Assembly (NCBI GenBank): GCA_009711765.1
Contig: VEND01000067.1
Span: 1-52,730 of the forward strand
Source: Bacillota bacterium
GTDB taxonomy: Bacteria; Bacillota; Clostridia; Tissierellales; MES13
Reading direction: 5' to 3'
Length of the DNA stretch: 52,730 nt
Shown: positions 35,409 through 43,790 of the stretch, in pieces
Layout of the letters: each line of letters starts with the position of its first letter
Numbering within the stretch: the first letter of the stretch is position 1
Made by a program: the position numbers and the translations under genes
Notes under the pieces: model-generated
Seen by the model: only the letters and a program-made list of their open reading frames with translations
Databases searched by the model: none
What the model was told of the DNA's origin: nothing

Positions 35409-35738
35409 TTAAAAATTTTTTCTAACTATTTGTCCTGTTAAAGGATATGAATAGTCCACTCCATCTAAAACTTTAACTATTGCAACAATTGGGAATATTA
35501 ACCCTACTAACCCTAAAACCAATATTAATGGTATGCCGATTAATAAAAATACTAAAATTGCTGCTACTGCAAAGGAAACTGCTAATAATATCTGAAATCC
35601 TAAAGCTTCCTTAGCCTGCATTTTAGTATAAGCATCCTTAGCCACTAACAAAACAATGATTGGAGCTATAATAGGGATTCCTATAAAGGTTCCTAAATGG
35701 GCCAAAGCACATAAAAGTTTTTGCTCAGTTGTTAGCAT
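35409..35738 (-). CDS. DUF4870-type small membrane protein
   Basis: 109 residues with three hydrophobic helices (about 10-35, 43-65, 68-90). The opening TTEQKLLCALAHLGTFIGIPIIAPIIVLLVAKDAYTKMQAKEALGFQILL matches DUF4870 proteins: AH-x-G then a K-x-A-x-A-x-x-FQ motif between helices. Function unknown. It follows orr by 11 bp, so it is the last member of the ornithine operon or a passenger on it. Confidence 0.85.
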   Translation of the reverse strand: MLTTEQKLLCALAHLGTFIGIPIIAPIIVLLVAKDAYTKMQAKEALGFQILLAVSFAVAAILVFLLIGIPLILVLGLVGLIFPIVAIVKVLDGVDYSYPLTGQIVRKNF

Positions 35739-35749
35739 TTATCCTCCTC

Positions 35750-36817
35750 CTATCTAACGGTCTTTTTATTAACATATTCAGAAGTCATAGCCTTTAGAAT
35801 ACCTCCATATGTTAACTTAAAATAAATCTTATCTCCTATTTTAAGATTTTTATCTACATCAGTAATATCTAATATTAAATGGTCACTACTTCCTCCTAAT
35901 ATTGATATATTTTTATCATCTGGTATTATATCAGATACATCAATATCCTGTTTTCCTATACCACATAAAGCTCTTTTTCTAATTCCTTTATCTTCAAATG
36001 TTGGTTTATTTCCAAAGGCATCCATTCCAATTTCTCCTATAGGAATAGAAGGCTTTTCTTTTATTTCAATAATTTCTACAGCTAACTTAAACGCATCATC
36101 ATAAGTATCTTTAAGCCTTTCTCCAAAGGCAGTTTCTCTACCTAAAATAATTGATTCCCCAAGTCTTAACTGATTTATACCCTTAGGAATTTCTTTTGTT
36201 TTTACTAAATGGAGACTACTAGAGTTTCCACCAGAAATTATATCTAAATCTAGATTATACTTATTTTCTAAGCTACTTTTTAAATCAATTAGTCTAGATA
36301 AATTATCCTCCTTAGGTATTATACCACCATAGCAAGTTAAGTTAGTTCCTAAACCTATTAATTTTATACCCTCTAATTTAGTTATTAATTCAACTGTTTT
36401 TAAAATTTCTTCTTCCTTTAAAATACCTTCTCTTAAATCTCCTAGGTCGATCATTAATATTATTTTATGTTTTTTATTATTATTTAGTGCTTCTTTTGAA
36501 AGTGCTTTTATAGTTTCTATTTCAGAATTAAGGGATATATCTGCATATTTTACTACTTCAGTAACTTGACTTAACATAGGCAGTCTTAATAAAAGTTTAG
36601 GCACTTCCTTATCTTTATATTTTTTTATATTTTCTATCCTTGAATCTGCTAAAAATTTAACTCCCCCCTCTATCATTGCATCTACAACATCACAGTATGC
36701 ACAAAAGACCTTTGTCACACCTGCTACTGAAATATCTTCTTCATTACATAAAGTTACTAACTTTGAAGTGTTATGCTTTATTTTATTAATATTTATTTCT
36801 ACTCTTGGATAAGACAT
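35750..36817 (-). CDS. orr: Ornithine racemase (PLP, alanine racemase N-terminal fold)
   Basis: 355 residues. PLP lysine in SVAGVTKVFCAYCDV at about 36; substrate and phosphate-binding parts MIDLGDLREGIL, GLGTNLTCYGGIIP, ISGGNSSSLHLV and NQLRLGESIILGRE. This subfamily of fold III racemases includes ornithine racemase of Acetoanaerobium (Clostridium) sticklandii. It makes D-ornithine from L-ornithine, the substrate of OraSE, encoded two genes upstream. A small hairpin (36845-36866) separates it from the mutL-like gene. ATG at 36817 behind AAGGAAG. Confidence 0.92.
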   Translation of the reverse strand: MSYPRVEININKIKHNTSKLVTLCNEEDISVAGVTKVFCAYCDVVDAMIEGGVKFLADSRIENIKKYKDKEVPKLLLRLPMLSQVTEVVKYADISLNSEIETIKALSKEALNNNKKHKIILMIDLGDLREGILKEEEILKTVELITKLEGIKLIGLGTNLTCYGGIIPKEDNLSRLIDLKSSLENKYNLDLDIISGGNSSSLHLVKTKEIPKGINQLRLGESIILGRETAFGERLKDTYDDAFKLAVEIIEIKEKPSIPIGEIGMDAFGNKPTFEDKGIRKRALCGIGKQDIDVSDIIPDDKNISILGGSSDHLILDITDVDKNLKIGDKIYFKLTYGGILKAMTSEYVNKKTVR

Positions 36818-36844
36818 ATTAATCTTCCTTTCTATTTAAATAAT

Positions 36845-36866
36845 AAGCCCAACTTATGTTGGGCTT
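36845..36866 (-). terminator. Hairpin between the mutL-like gene and orr
   Basis: AAGCCCAAC / GTTGGGCTT stem directly at the mutL-like stop codon. The following minus-strand bases are only moderately T-rich (TTATTATTTAAA), so partial read-through into orr is likely. Confidence 0.65.
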
Positions 36867-38234
36867 TTAATTGATGTTTAAACTTTCCTTTAATAGTTTA
36901 ATTGCTCCATTAGGATACTTTTTAGATAAGACTCCTAAAGATGCCATTATATAATAATTATCTATTAAAATAGATGCATTTTTATTTGGGAATAATTCAT
37001 TTCCCTTATTATTCTTTGCTATTTGTTTTAATATATTAACCCTTTCAGGTAATCTAGTAAGAGCTCCACCTGTAGCAATTATATATTCTATTTTAGTTAA
37101 ATCTTTACCTTCCGCTACTGTTTTCTTTCCCCCTGGACCATATAGATTTCTAAAATGTCCTGCATGTCTTCTAACAGCTGTAATTACAGCTTCATCTGTC
37201 AATTCTTCTACGAATCTCTTTTCTTTATCCGTTAATGGAATAGGTTTGTGATTAAGGATAATATTATTTAATTCTTCTTTTGATATATTCATCCTTTCAC
37301 TTAATTTTTCTTCCCCTATTCTATTAACGATATTTTTCATATTAACAAATACCCCTAAATCTCCCTCTACAGTTCGTTTTGCTATGGGCTCTGGACTAAT
37401 TAGGATTCTATTAAATTCTTCACTACCTTCTGTAACTGAATGAACATCAGTAGTTGCTCCTCCTACATCTAAAGTCATTACATCTCCTATTTCTTCTTTT
37501 AATAGCTTAGAAGCTGTCATGACTGCTCCTGGAGTAGGCATAATCGGTCCATTAACTACTTCTTTAACTTTCTCCATCCCCGGTGCATGTATTATATGTT
37601 CTTCAAAAACTTCCTGTATTACTTTCCTTGTAGGTTCAATATTTAAATTATCTATTTTTGGATATACATTATCAACTAAATAAAGTTTTGTTAATGTATC
37701 TTCAAATATTAATTTAATTTCTTCTTGGTTTTCTATATTACCAGCATATATAACAGGTATATTTAAGTTAAGATTGGCTATAAGTTCTGCATTATATATT
37801 GCTGTATCCCTCTCACCATAATCTACTCCGCCAGCTAATAATATTATATTAGGTTTTATCTCTTTAATTTTTTTAATATCAGTCCTACGTAATTTACCAG
37901 AAGTTATTTTATGAATATTAGCTCCAGCACCTAATGCAGCTTCTTTAGCAGCTCTAACTGTCATATCATATACAAGACCATGGACAGTCATCTTTAAACC
38001 TCCTGCAGCGCTACTGGTTGCTAATAAATCATCATATTCTAAAGTATCTTCATTAAGTTTTTTTCTTAAATCATCTATAGCCTGTTTTAATCCTATATTT
38101 ACATCACCTTCAAGGACAGACGTTGGTGCCTGTCCTTGACCGATGAATTTTGGCTTATCACTTTTAATATCGTCAAATGCGTTAACTACTGTAGTTGTAC
38201 TTCCTATTTCTGCAACTAAAACATTAACCTTCAT
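36867..38234 (-). CDS. MutL/GlmL-like ASKHA ATPase associated with ornithine aminomutase
   Basis: 455 residues of the actin/hsp70-like glutamate mutase MutL family. N-terminal NVLVAEIGSTTTVVNAFD (phosphate 1 loop), IILLAGGVDYGERDTAIYNAELIA, DVMTLDVGGATTDVHSVTEG (phosphate 2), PEPIAKRTVEGDLGVFVN and EYIIATGGALTRLPERVNIL (adenosine loop). In the glutamate mutase system the homologue lies next to the mutase genes and is thought to repair or reload the inactivated B12 enzyme; the same job for OraSE is inference from position. It overlaps oraE by 11 bp. Confidence 0.9.
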   Translation of the reverse strand: MKVNVLVAEIGSTTTVVNAFDDIKSDKPKFIGQGQAPTSVLEGDVNIGLKQAIDDLRKKLNEDTLEYDDLLATSSAAGGLKMTVHGLVYDMTVRAAKEAALGAGANIHKITSGKLRRTDIKKIKEIKPNIILLAGGVDYGERDTAIYNAELIANLNLNIPVIYAGNIENQEEIKLIFEDTLTKLYLVDNVYPKIDNLNIEPTRKVIQEVFEEHIIHAPGMEKVKEVVNGPIMPTPGAVMTASKLLKEEIGDVMTLDVGGATTDVHSVTEGSEEFNRILISPEPIAKRTVEGDLGVFVNMKNIVNRIGEEKLSERMNISKEELNNIILNHKPIPLTDKEKRFVEELTDEAVITAVRRHAGHFRNLYGPGGKKTVAEGKDLTKIEYIIATGGALTRLPERVNILKQIAKNNKGNELFPNKNASILIDNYYIMASLGVLSKKYPNGAIKLLKESLNIN

Positions 38235-40440
38235 TTTCCATTTCCCTTCTTTTCTTAACTAAGAAGGTTGCAACATGGATCCCCTTTGTACCTCTACCAA
38301 ATCCTTTATCCATACCATTTTTCTCTGCTAATTCAGGAGTTACTTGAGTACCTCCTGCTGTTATAATTATCTTATCTCTTATACCTTTTTCGATACAAAG
38401 TTCATGGATATTTTTCATATTTTTATAATGTATATCATCATGACTTATAATAGTAGATGCTAATATTGCATCTGCATTGGTTTCAATTGCAGCATCAACT
38501 AATTTTTCAACAGGTACTGAAGTTCCAAGATAATGACAATCTATACCATATTTTTCAATACCACCGTGTTTAATATCAATGATTTCTCTTAATCCAACAG
38601 AGTGTTCATCTTCTCCTACAGTACCAGCAACTATTTTCATAGGTTTTTTATCTATATCATTTCTTATTTCATCATCAGACATTACTTCTGGCTTTGGAGG
38701 TATTACAAGGTCATCTGTATCAATATTAAATGGTACTTTTCCTTTAAATTCAACCCTTGTACCTTCTGCTTCTTGCATAACTTCTTTGTGTATTACTTCA
38801 ACTTCTTTTAGTCCCATTTTTTTAGCAATTTCAATTGCAGCAAATTCAGCTACCCTTGCTTCTACTGGAAGACATATAGTTGTTTGTACTATTCCATCTC
38901 CCTTCCATTCCATTTCAGGTTTAATTTTTGAACTTTCTCTTAATTCCTTAGTCTCTTCTAAGCGTACATGAACATTATCATTTTCATCTAATTCATCTAT
39001 ATAAATTATTTTATCAGGTTTTTCAAATGTACATCCATCTATCAATTTAGAAGGATCATTAACTAAACTTTCATCATATTGCTCTACATTATTATATCCA
39101 AAGAAGGCTGTAACTGGAGCTAAGTAATCTTCATCTCTTTCATATACAGAACCTGCTCCTATTCCACCATTTATCTTTCTTGCGATTCCATCTCCATTTC
39201 TTTCTGGATATAATCCTGAATCAACAAAAAATCCATCTTCTACTGCTTGGAAATATCCTCCTGATTCTATTATTTCTTCCATAAATAGGACTGCTCTTTC
39301 CTTAAGTTCTCTAACTTTATCAGCTAATTCACCATGGTCTCTTTTAATTTCAACCATTTCAGTTAGCCCATCCATTCCTACAAGGGCTTGTTTAGCTGTA
39401 TCAGTACCTTCTATATTATATATATGCCAAGGCACATTTCTACCTTCATCTGGTGTAATAGTTGATTGTATCTCAGCTCTTGTAAGTTTTGATATTAAAA
39501 GATTCAATGTATGGGTAACTGTAGCTTCCCTTGTTGAAGAACCCATATATTTAGTATTTTGTTGAGCTCTCATTTTATAGTCTTCAAATAATTCCCTTAA
39601 TGCAACTGCATAGGGTAAATCCAATCTCATACAAGGTGCTGGTGGTGCTGTTGGAGGTACAGTTGATAAACATATATTTTCTTTTTTTACACCACATTTT
39701 GCAGAAAATATTGAGTTTATTCCGTGTTGTACCATTAACTCAGGCATAACTTTCCATGCTTCCCTTGCTGTAGCATTAGCATTATGTGCTCCATCTATCT
39801 GAGCCATATCAGCCCATGCCATTACCTTTTTAGCATTAGCTGCATCTACAAAGGATCTTACCATATTTATATTTCTATATAAAACATTATATTGAGGGTC
39901 TTGATGTGCTCCATTTACCCCTTCTTCAGCAAACATAACAGCAATTTCAGGGCCTGCTACACCACTTACATAGGAGTGATAATTTATCGGACGACCAACT
40001 TCATCTTCTATAATATCTAAAGCCTTTCTTTGAGCTCTTACCTGTTTTCTAGTTATAGGTATTCCACCTATTCCTTGAGGAGTTCCCTCTATTAATCCAT
40101 CCATATGGCTTTGTCCAGCTGTTCTTATAACCATTAAATGGTCAGCACCATGCCAAGCTGCCATTCTCATTCTTCTTATGTCATCTTCAAATCTACCTGA
40201 TGCTATTTCTGTAGTTATTATATTTGAAGGTTGTGGATCTATATCATCAAAATAATGAGCTGCTGGTAAAGGAGTACTTTGTGTTAGATTTTCACTGGTA
40301 TCATAATACTCAAACTTGCCTATTTTTCTTTTTTCTCCTGCTCCTTCTCTCCAATGCCATCCACGTCTTCTAGGTCTATAATCTTCTAAATTTTCAAGTA
40401 ATTTTTCTATATTAAGTCTTTCATTCGGTTTAATATCCAT
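38224..40440 (-). CDS. oraE: D-ornithine 4,5-aminomutase, large subunit E
   Basis: 738 residues, matching the known subunit. An N-terminal PLP/AdoCbl TIM-barrel region (HWREGAGEKRKIGKFEYYDTSEN, MAAWHGADHLMVIRTAGQSHMDG, EGRNVPWHIYNIEGTDTAKQ). The C-terminal Rossmann-like cobalamin domain carries the D-x-H-x-x-G signature in YGIDCHYLGTSVPVEKLVDAAIE, then ADAILASTIISHDDIHYKNM (region of the PLP lysine in this enzyme) and IITAGGTQVTPELA. With OraS it moves the terminal amino group of D-ornithine to C4, giving (2R,4S)-2,4-diaminopentanoate. Its start overlaps the oraS stop by one base (TAATG), so translation is coupled. Confidence 0.97.
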   Translation of the reverse strand: MDIKPNERLNIEKLLENLEDYRPRRRGWHWREGAGEKRKIGKFEYYDTSENLTQSTPLPAAHYFDDIDPQPSNIITTEIASGRFEDDIRRMRMAAWHGADHLMVIRTAGQSHMDGLIEGTPQGIGGIPITRKQVRAQRKALDIIEDEVGRPINYHSYVSGVAGPEIAVMFAEEGVNGAHQDPQYNVLYRNINMVRSFVDAANAKKVMAWADMAQIDGAHNANATAREAWKVMPELMVQHGINSIFSAKCGVKKENICLSTVPPTAPPAPCMRLDLPYAVALRELFEDYKMRAQQNTKYMGSSTREATVTHTLNLLISKLTRAEIQSTITPDEGRNVPWHIYNIEGTDTAKQALVGMDGLTEMVEIKRDHGELADKVRELKERAVLFMEEIIESGGYFQAVEDGFFVDSGLYPERNGDGIARKINGGIGAGSVYERDEDYLAPVTAFFGYNNVEQYDESLVNDPSKLIDGCTFEKPDKIIYIDELDENDNVHVRLEETKELRESSKIKPEMEWKGDGIVQTTICLPVEARVAEFAAIEIAKKMGLKEVEVIHKEVMQEAEGTRVEFKGKVPFNIDTDDLVIPPKPEVMSDDEIRNDIDKKPMKIVAGTVGEDEHSVGLREIIDIKHGGIEKYGIDCHYLGTSVPVEKLVDAAIETNADAILASTIISHDDIHYKNMKNIHELCIEKGIRDKIIITAGGTQVTPELAEKNGMDKGFGRGTKGIHVATFLVKKRREMENEG

Positions 40441-40802
40441 TATTTTTCACCTCCAAATACTTTTTCTACTGAGTCCCATAACTCACCTTCAATTAACTTA
40501 ATTCCTGCATCCCTAACAGTAAGATTATTATCCTTAGCAGCTCTATATACAATATGACCTGCACCTTTACCTATTAGATTTTTATCTATTACCTTCTGTA
40601 CTATCTCTTTAGATTCAGTACTTGAAAAACCCATTCTTAATAATACTGACCTTTCAATTGATGGTGTAGTGTTTTTCTTTCCTAACTCAACCATAGGATC
40701 AACTATTTTTTCTGCTAATTCCCAAAACTTTTGTTCTAATTCATCCTCGGATAAATTCTTAAGATGTTTACTTCTAATTTCAAAATCATCATTTCTTTTC
40801 AT
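40440..40802 (-). CDS. oraS: D-ornithine 4,5-aminomutase, small subunit S
   Basis: 120 residues. Typical text: RNDDFEIRSKHLKNLSEDELEQKFWELAEKIVDPMVELGKKNTTPSIERSVLLRMGFSSTESKEIV, and GKGAGHIVYRAAKDNNLTVRDAGIKLIEGELW. It forms the heterotetramer with OraE and is needed for activity. It lies 15 bp after ortB, with AGGAGG before the ATG at 40802. Confidence 0.97.
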   Translation of the reverse strand: MKRNDDFEIRSKHLKNLSEDELEQKFWELAEKIVDPMVELGKKNTTPSIERSVLLRMGFSSTESKEIVQKVIDKNLIGKGAGHIVYRAAKDNNLTVRDAGIKLIEGELWDSVEKVFGGEK

Positions 40803-40817
40803 TTAAAGCACCTCCTA

Positions 40818-42236
40818 TTAATATTTAACGTCTAGTTCATTTAATATCTCTTTAACAAATTCAATATCTGTTTTTGTCTCAACGGCTAAAAATTCTAAAT
40901 CTTTTTTAGTTATATCTTTATCTTTGTTATTTTTTATTGCATTTTTAATATATGATTTTCTTAATTTATTTAGATTAATTTCCTTAGCTTCTATTAATTT
41001 CGGGTGTTTAGGTAAGATTATATTCTCACCTGGTACTTGATCTTTTGGATTACCTACTAAAATCTCTATGCCATTATCCTTTGCAAAGGATAGTTGAGGT
41101 TGTATATGTTTTCCTGCTCCTGTATATTCAGTCTCTTGAACAACTATAGTTTTATCTTCATCAAGGGTTTGAGCTAATGAAAACGCAGCTGTTAAGGAAG
41201 TGTTTCCTGCTGGACCTCTCTCAAGACCTTCAACTTGGGCTAAGGCTTCTGTAATGTAGAATACCTCTCCTTGAGTTACAGTATAATATTTATCCATATA
41301 TCTTAGTGCTCTAGCTGCAGATCTAGGTACATCAGATCTATCAGGCCATGTGGCAAAGGGCATTCCAAATCCTGTATGTCCAGTCGTAAATGATTTTTTA
41401 TTAAATTGAGTATCACTTGCCATATGTAATCCCTTAAGATCAACACTAGCACCTATAACCTTAACATCATCGGCACCTGCCTTTATTAATCCCCTAGCTG
41501 TACCTGTTAAATTACCTCCACCTGCATTAGTCGCAACCACTACATCAGGATCTTTACCTTCTCTTTCCCTAAATTCCATAGCAATTTCATATCCTAAGGT
41601 TTCCACTCCTGCTATTCCAAAGGGTGTATAAAGTGAAGCATTAAAATATCCTGTTTCTTCTAATAATTTTAAGAATGTATAAAATAATTCAGGTCCAACT
41701 GTTAACTGTACAACTTCAGCTCCATAAGCTTCACATTTTCTTGCTTTTTCTATTATTTCAGGCTGTCCTACTTTTCTTGAATCATAACACTCTTGAACAA
41801 TTATACATTTTAACCCTGCCATAGCAGCTTGGCTAGCAACAGCTGCACCGTAATTACCACTTGTCGCCGCGATAACTCCTTTATATCCTAGTTTTTTAGC
41901 ATGATAAACTGCTGTTGCAGCCCTTCTTGCTTTAAAACTTCCTGAAGGATTACTAGCTTCGTCTTTAACAAAAATTCTTGCTCCCTTTCCCTTAGGGGCA
42001 AACTTCCTTGCTAACTTAGTTAAGTTTCTTAACTCATATACAGGAGTATTGCCAACTCCAGTTCTTCCTTGTATTTTTTGAATCTCTTGAAGGCTATAAC
42101 CTGTTTTTCTCATCATTTCTTCATAATCAAAGGCTATCCCCTCAGACTCAAAGGCATCATAATCTATTCTAACTGCTTTTTTCATTATTTCATTTCTTCT
42201 TTTTATTACTCCTTCATAGCTCATATCCTTACTCAT
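40818..42236 (-). CDS. ortB: 2-amino-4-oxopentanoate thiolase, beta subunit
   Basis: 472 residues, PLP fold type II (threonine synthase-like). PLP lysine in ASNPSGSFKARRAATAVYHAKKLG; AATSGNYGAAVASQAAMAGLKCIIVQE; glycine-rich phosphate loop VVATNAGGGNLTGTARGL. C-terminal GAGKHIQPQLSFAKDNGIEILVGNPKDQVPGENIILP. With OrtA it performs CoA-dependent cleavage of 2-amino-4-oxopentanoate to acetyl-CoA and D-alanine. It overlaps ortA by 8 bp. Confidence 0.96.
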   Translation of the reverse strand: MSKDMSYEGVIKRRNEIMKKAVRIDYDAFESEGIAFDYEEMMRKTGYSLQEIQKIQGRTGVGNTPVYELRNLTKLARKFAPKGKGARIFVKDEASNPSGSFKARRAATAVYHAKKLGYKGVIAATSGNYGAAVASQAAMAGLKCIIVQECYDSRKVGQPEIIEKARKCEAYGAEVVQLTVGPELFYTFLKLLEETGYFNASLYTPFGIAGVETLGYEIAMEFREREGKDPDVVVATNAGGGNLTGTARGLIKAGADDVKVIGASVDLKGLHMASDTQFNKKSFTTGHTGFGMPFATWPDRSDVPRSAARALRYMDKYYTVTQGEVFYITEALAQVEGLERGPAGNTSLTAAFSLAQTLDEDKTIVVQETEYTGAGKHIQPQLSFAKDNGIEILVGNPKDQVPGENIILPKHPKLIEAKEINLNKLRKSYIKNAIKNNKDKDITKKDLEFLAVETKTDIEFVKEILNELDVKY

Positions 42237-42543
42237 TTATTTCACCACCTTCAAGAATACCTCTTAGTTGTCTTCCTATGTATGCTAATTCATTAACATA
42301 CTTACCATAACTATGGGTATAATTAGGTTGTATCTCGACTAACTCGCCTTTAACTTTCCTACCTATATATGTTTCTATTTCAACTATATCTCCTATTTTA
42401 GCACTTTCATTTAATAAAAATCCTTTTACCCACATCTCAAGTGGTACTTTTTTAGTATCATCAGGAACCTGTGGTGCCCTTTTACCTTCCTTTAATACAA
42501 CATTGTAAACCTTTACCCAGTCACCTTTCTTAGAAATATTCAT
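42229..42543 (-). CDS. ortA: 2-amino-4-oxopentanoate thiolase, alpha subunit
   Basis: 104 residues. Recognised by KGDWVKVYNVVLKEGKRAPQVPDDTKKVPLEMWVKGFLLNESAKIGDIVEIETYIGRKVKGELVEIQPNYTHSYG, a small strand-rich partner of OrtB. It follows ord by eight bases and overlaps ortB by eight. ATG at 42543 behind GGGTGTAA. Confidence 0.95.
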   Translation of the reverse strand: MNISKKGDWVKVYNVVLKEGKRAPQVPDDTKKVPLEMWVKGFLLNESAKIGDIVEIETYIGRKVKGELVEIQPNYTHSYGKYVNELAYIGRQLRGILEGGEINE

Positions 42544-42551
42544 AGTTACAC

Positions 42552-43598
42552 CTACCCTTTTATTAATTCTCTCATATCTCCCATTATAGCTCTTGGTACT
42601 GGTAAATCTATCATTGTTTTAAGACCTGGTTGTGCATTTATAACTTGAGGAATCATATTTACACACATTGCTATTGTACCTAATCCACCCTCTACTTCAG
42701 GCTTTATAGACATATTTACTTCAGGTGTTCCTTTTATTCTTATATAATCCCCTGTATGGGTTCCTTCCATTTCCGGTTCTATTTGTTGTGGATGTTTCAT
42801 ATCTATTTTAGCTTCTCCATCAACATATCCTTGTCCTGTCATATTTACTCCAGCCACATTGCCTTTAGCTGCAAAGCCATATGGTGATTTTCTATCTACG
42901 CTTGTTACTATAGGTTTCATTTGTTGCTCAAACTTTTCAACATCCCATCCTATAGCATCTCCTATCATTTTTATTGATTCACGGAAACCTACATGGCCTG
43001 CTAATGTTCCATCTTCAACACCTTTATTAAACTCTTCTTTAGTTATTCCTACTCCTTGTTCTTCCATAACAGCTGGTCCAAATGGGGATAAACTATTTAC
43101 CCTTTCAGCTTCTATATGTTCTACATCAGTCATACAGCCAGTAAGACAAACTACTAATAAATCCATTATAAGACCAGGATTTATTCCAGTACCTAATATA
43201 GAAACTCCATTTTCCTTAGCTACCTTATCTAATTTTTTACTAAGTTCTGGATTCTTAGCTTGAGGATAAGCCATTTCCTCAGCTGTAGATATTACATTTA
43301 CCTTTCTTTCTAATGCAAATTTTAATCTAGGAAAAGCATTTTCTGTAAATGAGTCTGTTGCACATAAACATACATCACAACATCCCTCTGTTAAAACTTC
43401 GTCTATATTATCATTAATTATAACTTCTTTTCTATCTTTTCTTTCTACTCCTAATACTTCATATAAACTTTTATTTACTCTAGCCTCATTTCTATCACAT
43501 ACTCCTACTATTTCTACTCCCTTTTTATTTAGAAGCATTTTCGCCATTCCACTTCCCATAGCTCCAAAACCCCAAATAACTACTTTAACTTTTTCCAT
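42552..43598 (-). CDS. ord: 2,4-diaminopentanoate dehydrogenase
   Basis: 349 residues from ATG at 43598, chosen because GGAGGTG lies eight bases upstream; the frame is open further upstream but that part would cover the promoter. DapB-like Rossmann start KVKVVIWGFGAMGSGMAKMLL; INDNIDEVLTEGCCDVCLCATDSF; GTGINPGLIMDLLVVCLTGCM; C-terminal GTHTGDYIRIKGTPEVNMSIKPEVEGGLGTIAMCVNMIP. It oxidatively deaminates 2,4-diaminopentanoate to 2-amino-4-oxopentanoate using NAD(P)+. First gene of the ornithine operon, behind a sigma-54 promoter. Confidence 0.96.
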   Translation of the reverse strand: MEKVKVVIWGFGAMGSGMAKMLLNKKGVEIVGVCDRNEARVNKSLYEVLGVERKDRKEVIINDNIDEVLTEGCCDVCLCATDSFTENAFPRLKFALERKVNVISTAEEMAYPQAKNPELSKKLDKVAKENGVSILGTGINPGLIMDLLVVCLTGCMTDVEHIEAERVNSLSPFGPAVMEEQGVGITKEEFNKGVEDGTLAGHVGFRESIKMIGDAIGWDVEKFEQQMKPIVTSVDRKSPYGFAAKGNVAGVNMTGQGYVDGEAKIDMKHPQQIEPEMEGTHTGDYIRIKGTPEVNMSIKPEVEGGLGTIAMCVNMIPQVINAQPGLKTMIDLPVPRAIMGDMRELIKG

Positions 43599-43647
43599 AC
43601 GAGCACCTCCAAAATTTAATATAAAATTTATCTCACTTAATATATAT

Positions 43648-43665
43648 TGCAATTTCCTTGCCAAG
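43648..43665 (-). promoter_or_regulatory. Sigma-54 (-24/-12) promoter of the ornithine operon
   Basis: On the minus strand CTTGGCAAGGAAATTGCA: the GG of the -24 and the GC of the -12 are exactly 10 bp apart, as in YTGGCACGNNNNTTGCW. It lies about 50 bp before the ord ATG, and an enhancer-binding activator is encoded directly upstream. Confidence 0.88.
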
Positions 43666-43744
43666 TTTAGATAAATTCACTAATACCACTAATTTCAACA
43701 ATCAAAGACATTTTATGAATTTTAATTAATTTTATAAATAATAA

Positions 43745-43790
43745 AAACTGCAAATATATTTGCAGTTTCTGTGCAAAATAATTTGCAGTT
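43745..43790 (-). promoter_or_regulatory. Tandem palindromes: probable enhancer sites for the sigma-54 activator
   Basis: TGCAAA-TATA-TTTGCA (43749-43764) and TGCAAA-ATAA-TTTGCA (43772-43787). Centres are 23 bp apart, about two helical turns, and lie 105-130 bp upstream of the -12 element, the normal range for enhancer-binding proteins. The first palindrome is followed by TTTTTATT on the minus strand, so it may double as a terminator for the activator gene. Confidence 0.75.

Noticed and set aside
35845..36817. YggS-type PLP homeostasis protein or alanine racemase as the identity of the 355-residue PLP protein
   Set aside because: The length, the lack of the alanine racemase C-terminal Tyr domain, and the position at the end of the ornithine operon fit ornithine racemase better.
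43599..43664. 22 extra N-terminal codons of ord
   Set aside because: They cover the ribosome site and reach the -12 element of the sigma-54 promoter; the conserved protein starts at MEKVKVVIWGFG.
43745..43768. The palindrome after the activator gene as nothing but a terminator
   Set aside because: It could terminate, but the second copy of TGCAAA-N4-TTTGCA 23 bp away, with no T-run of its own, argues for protein binding sites.
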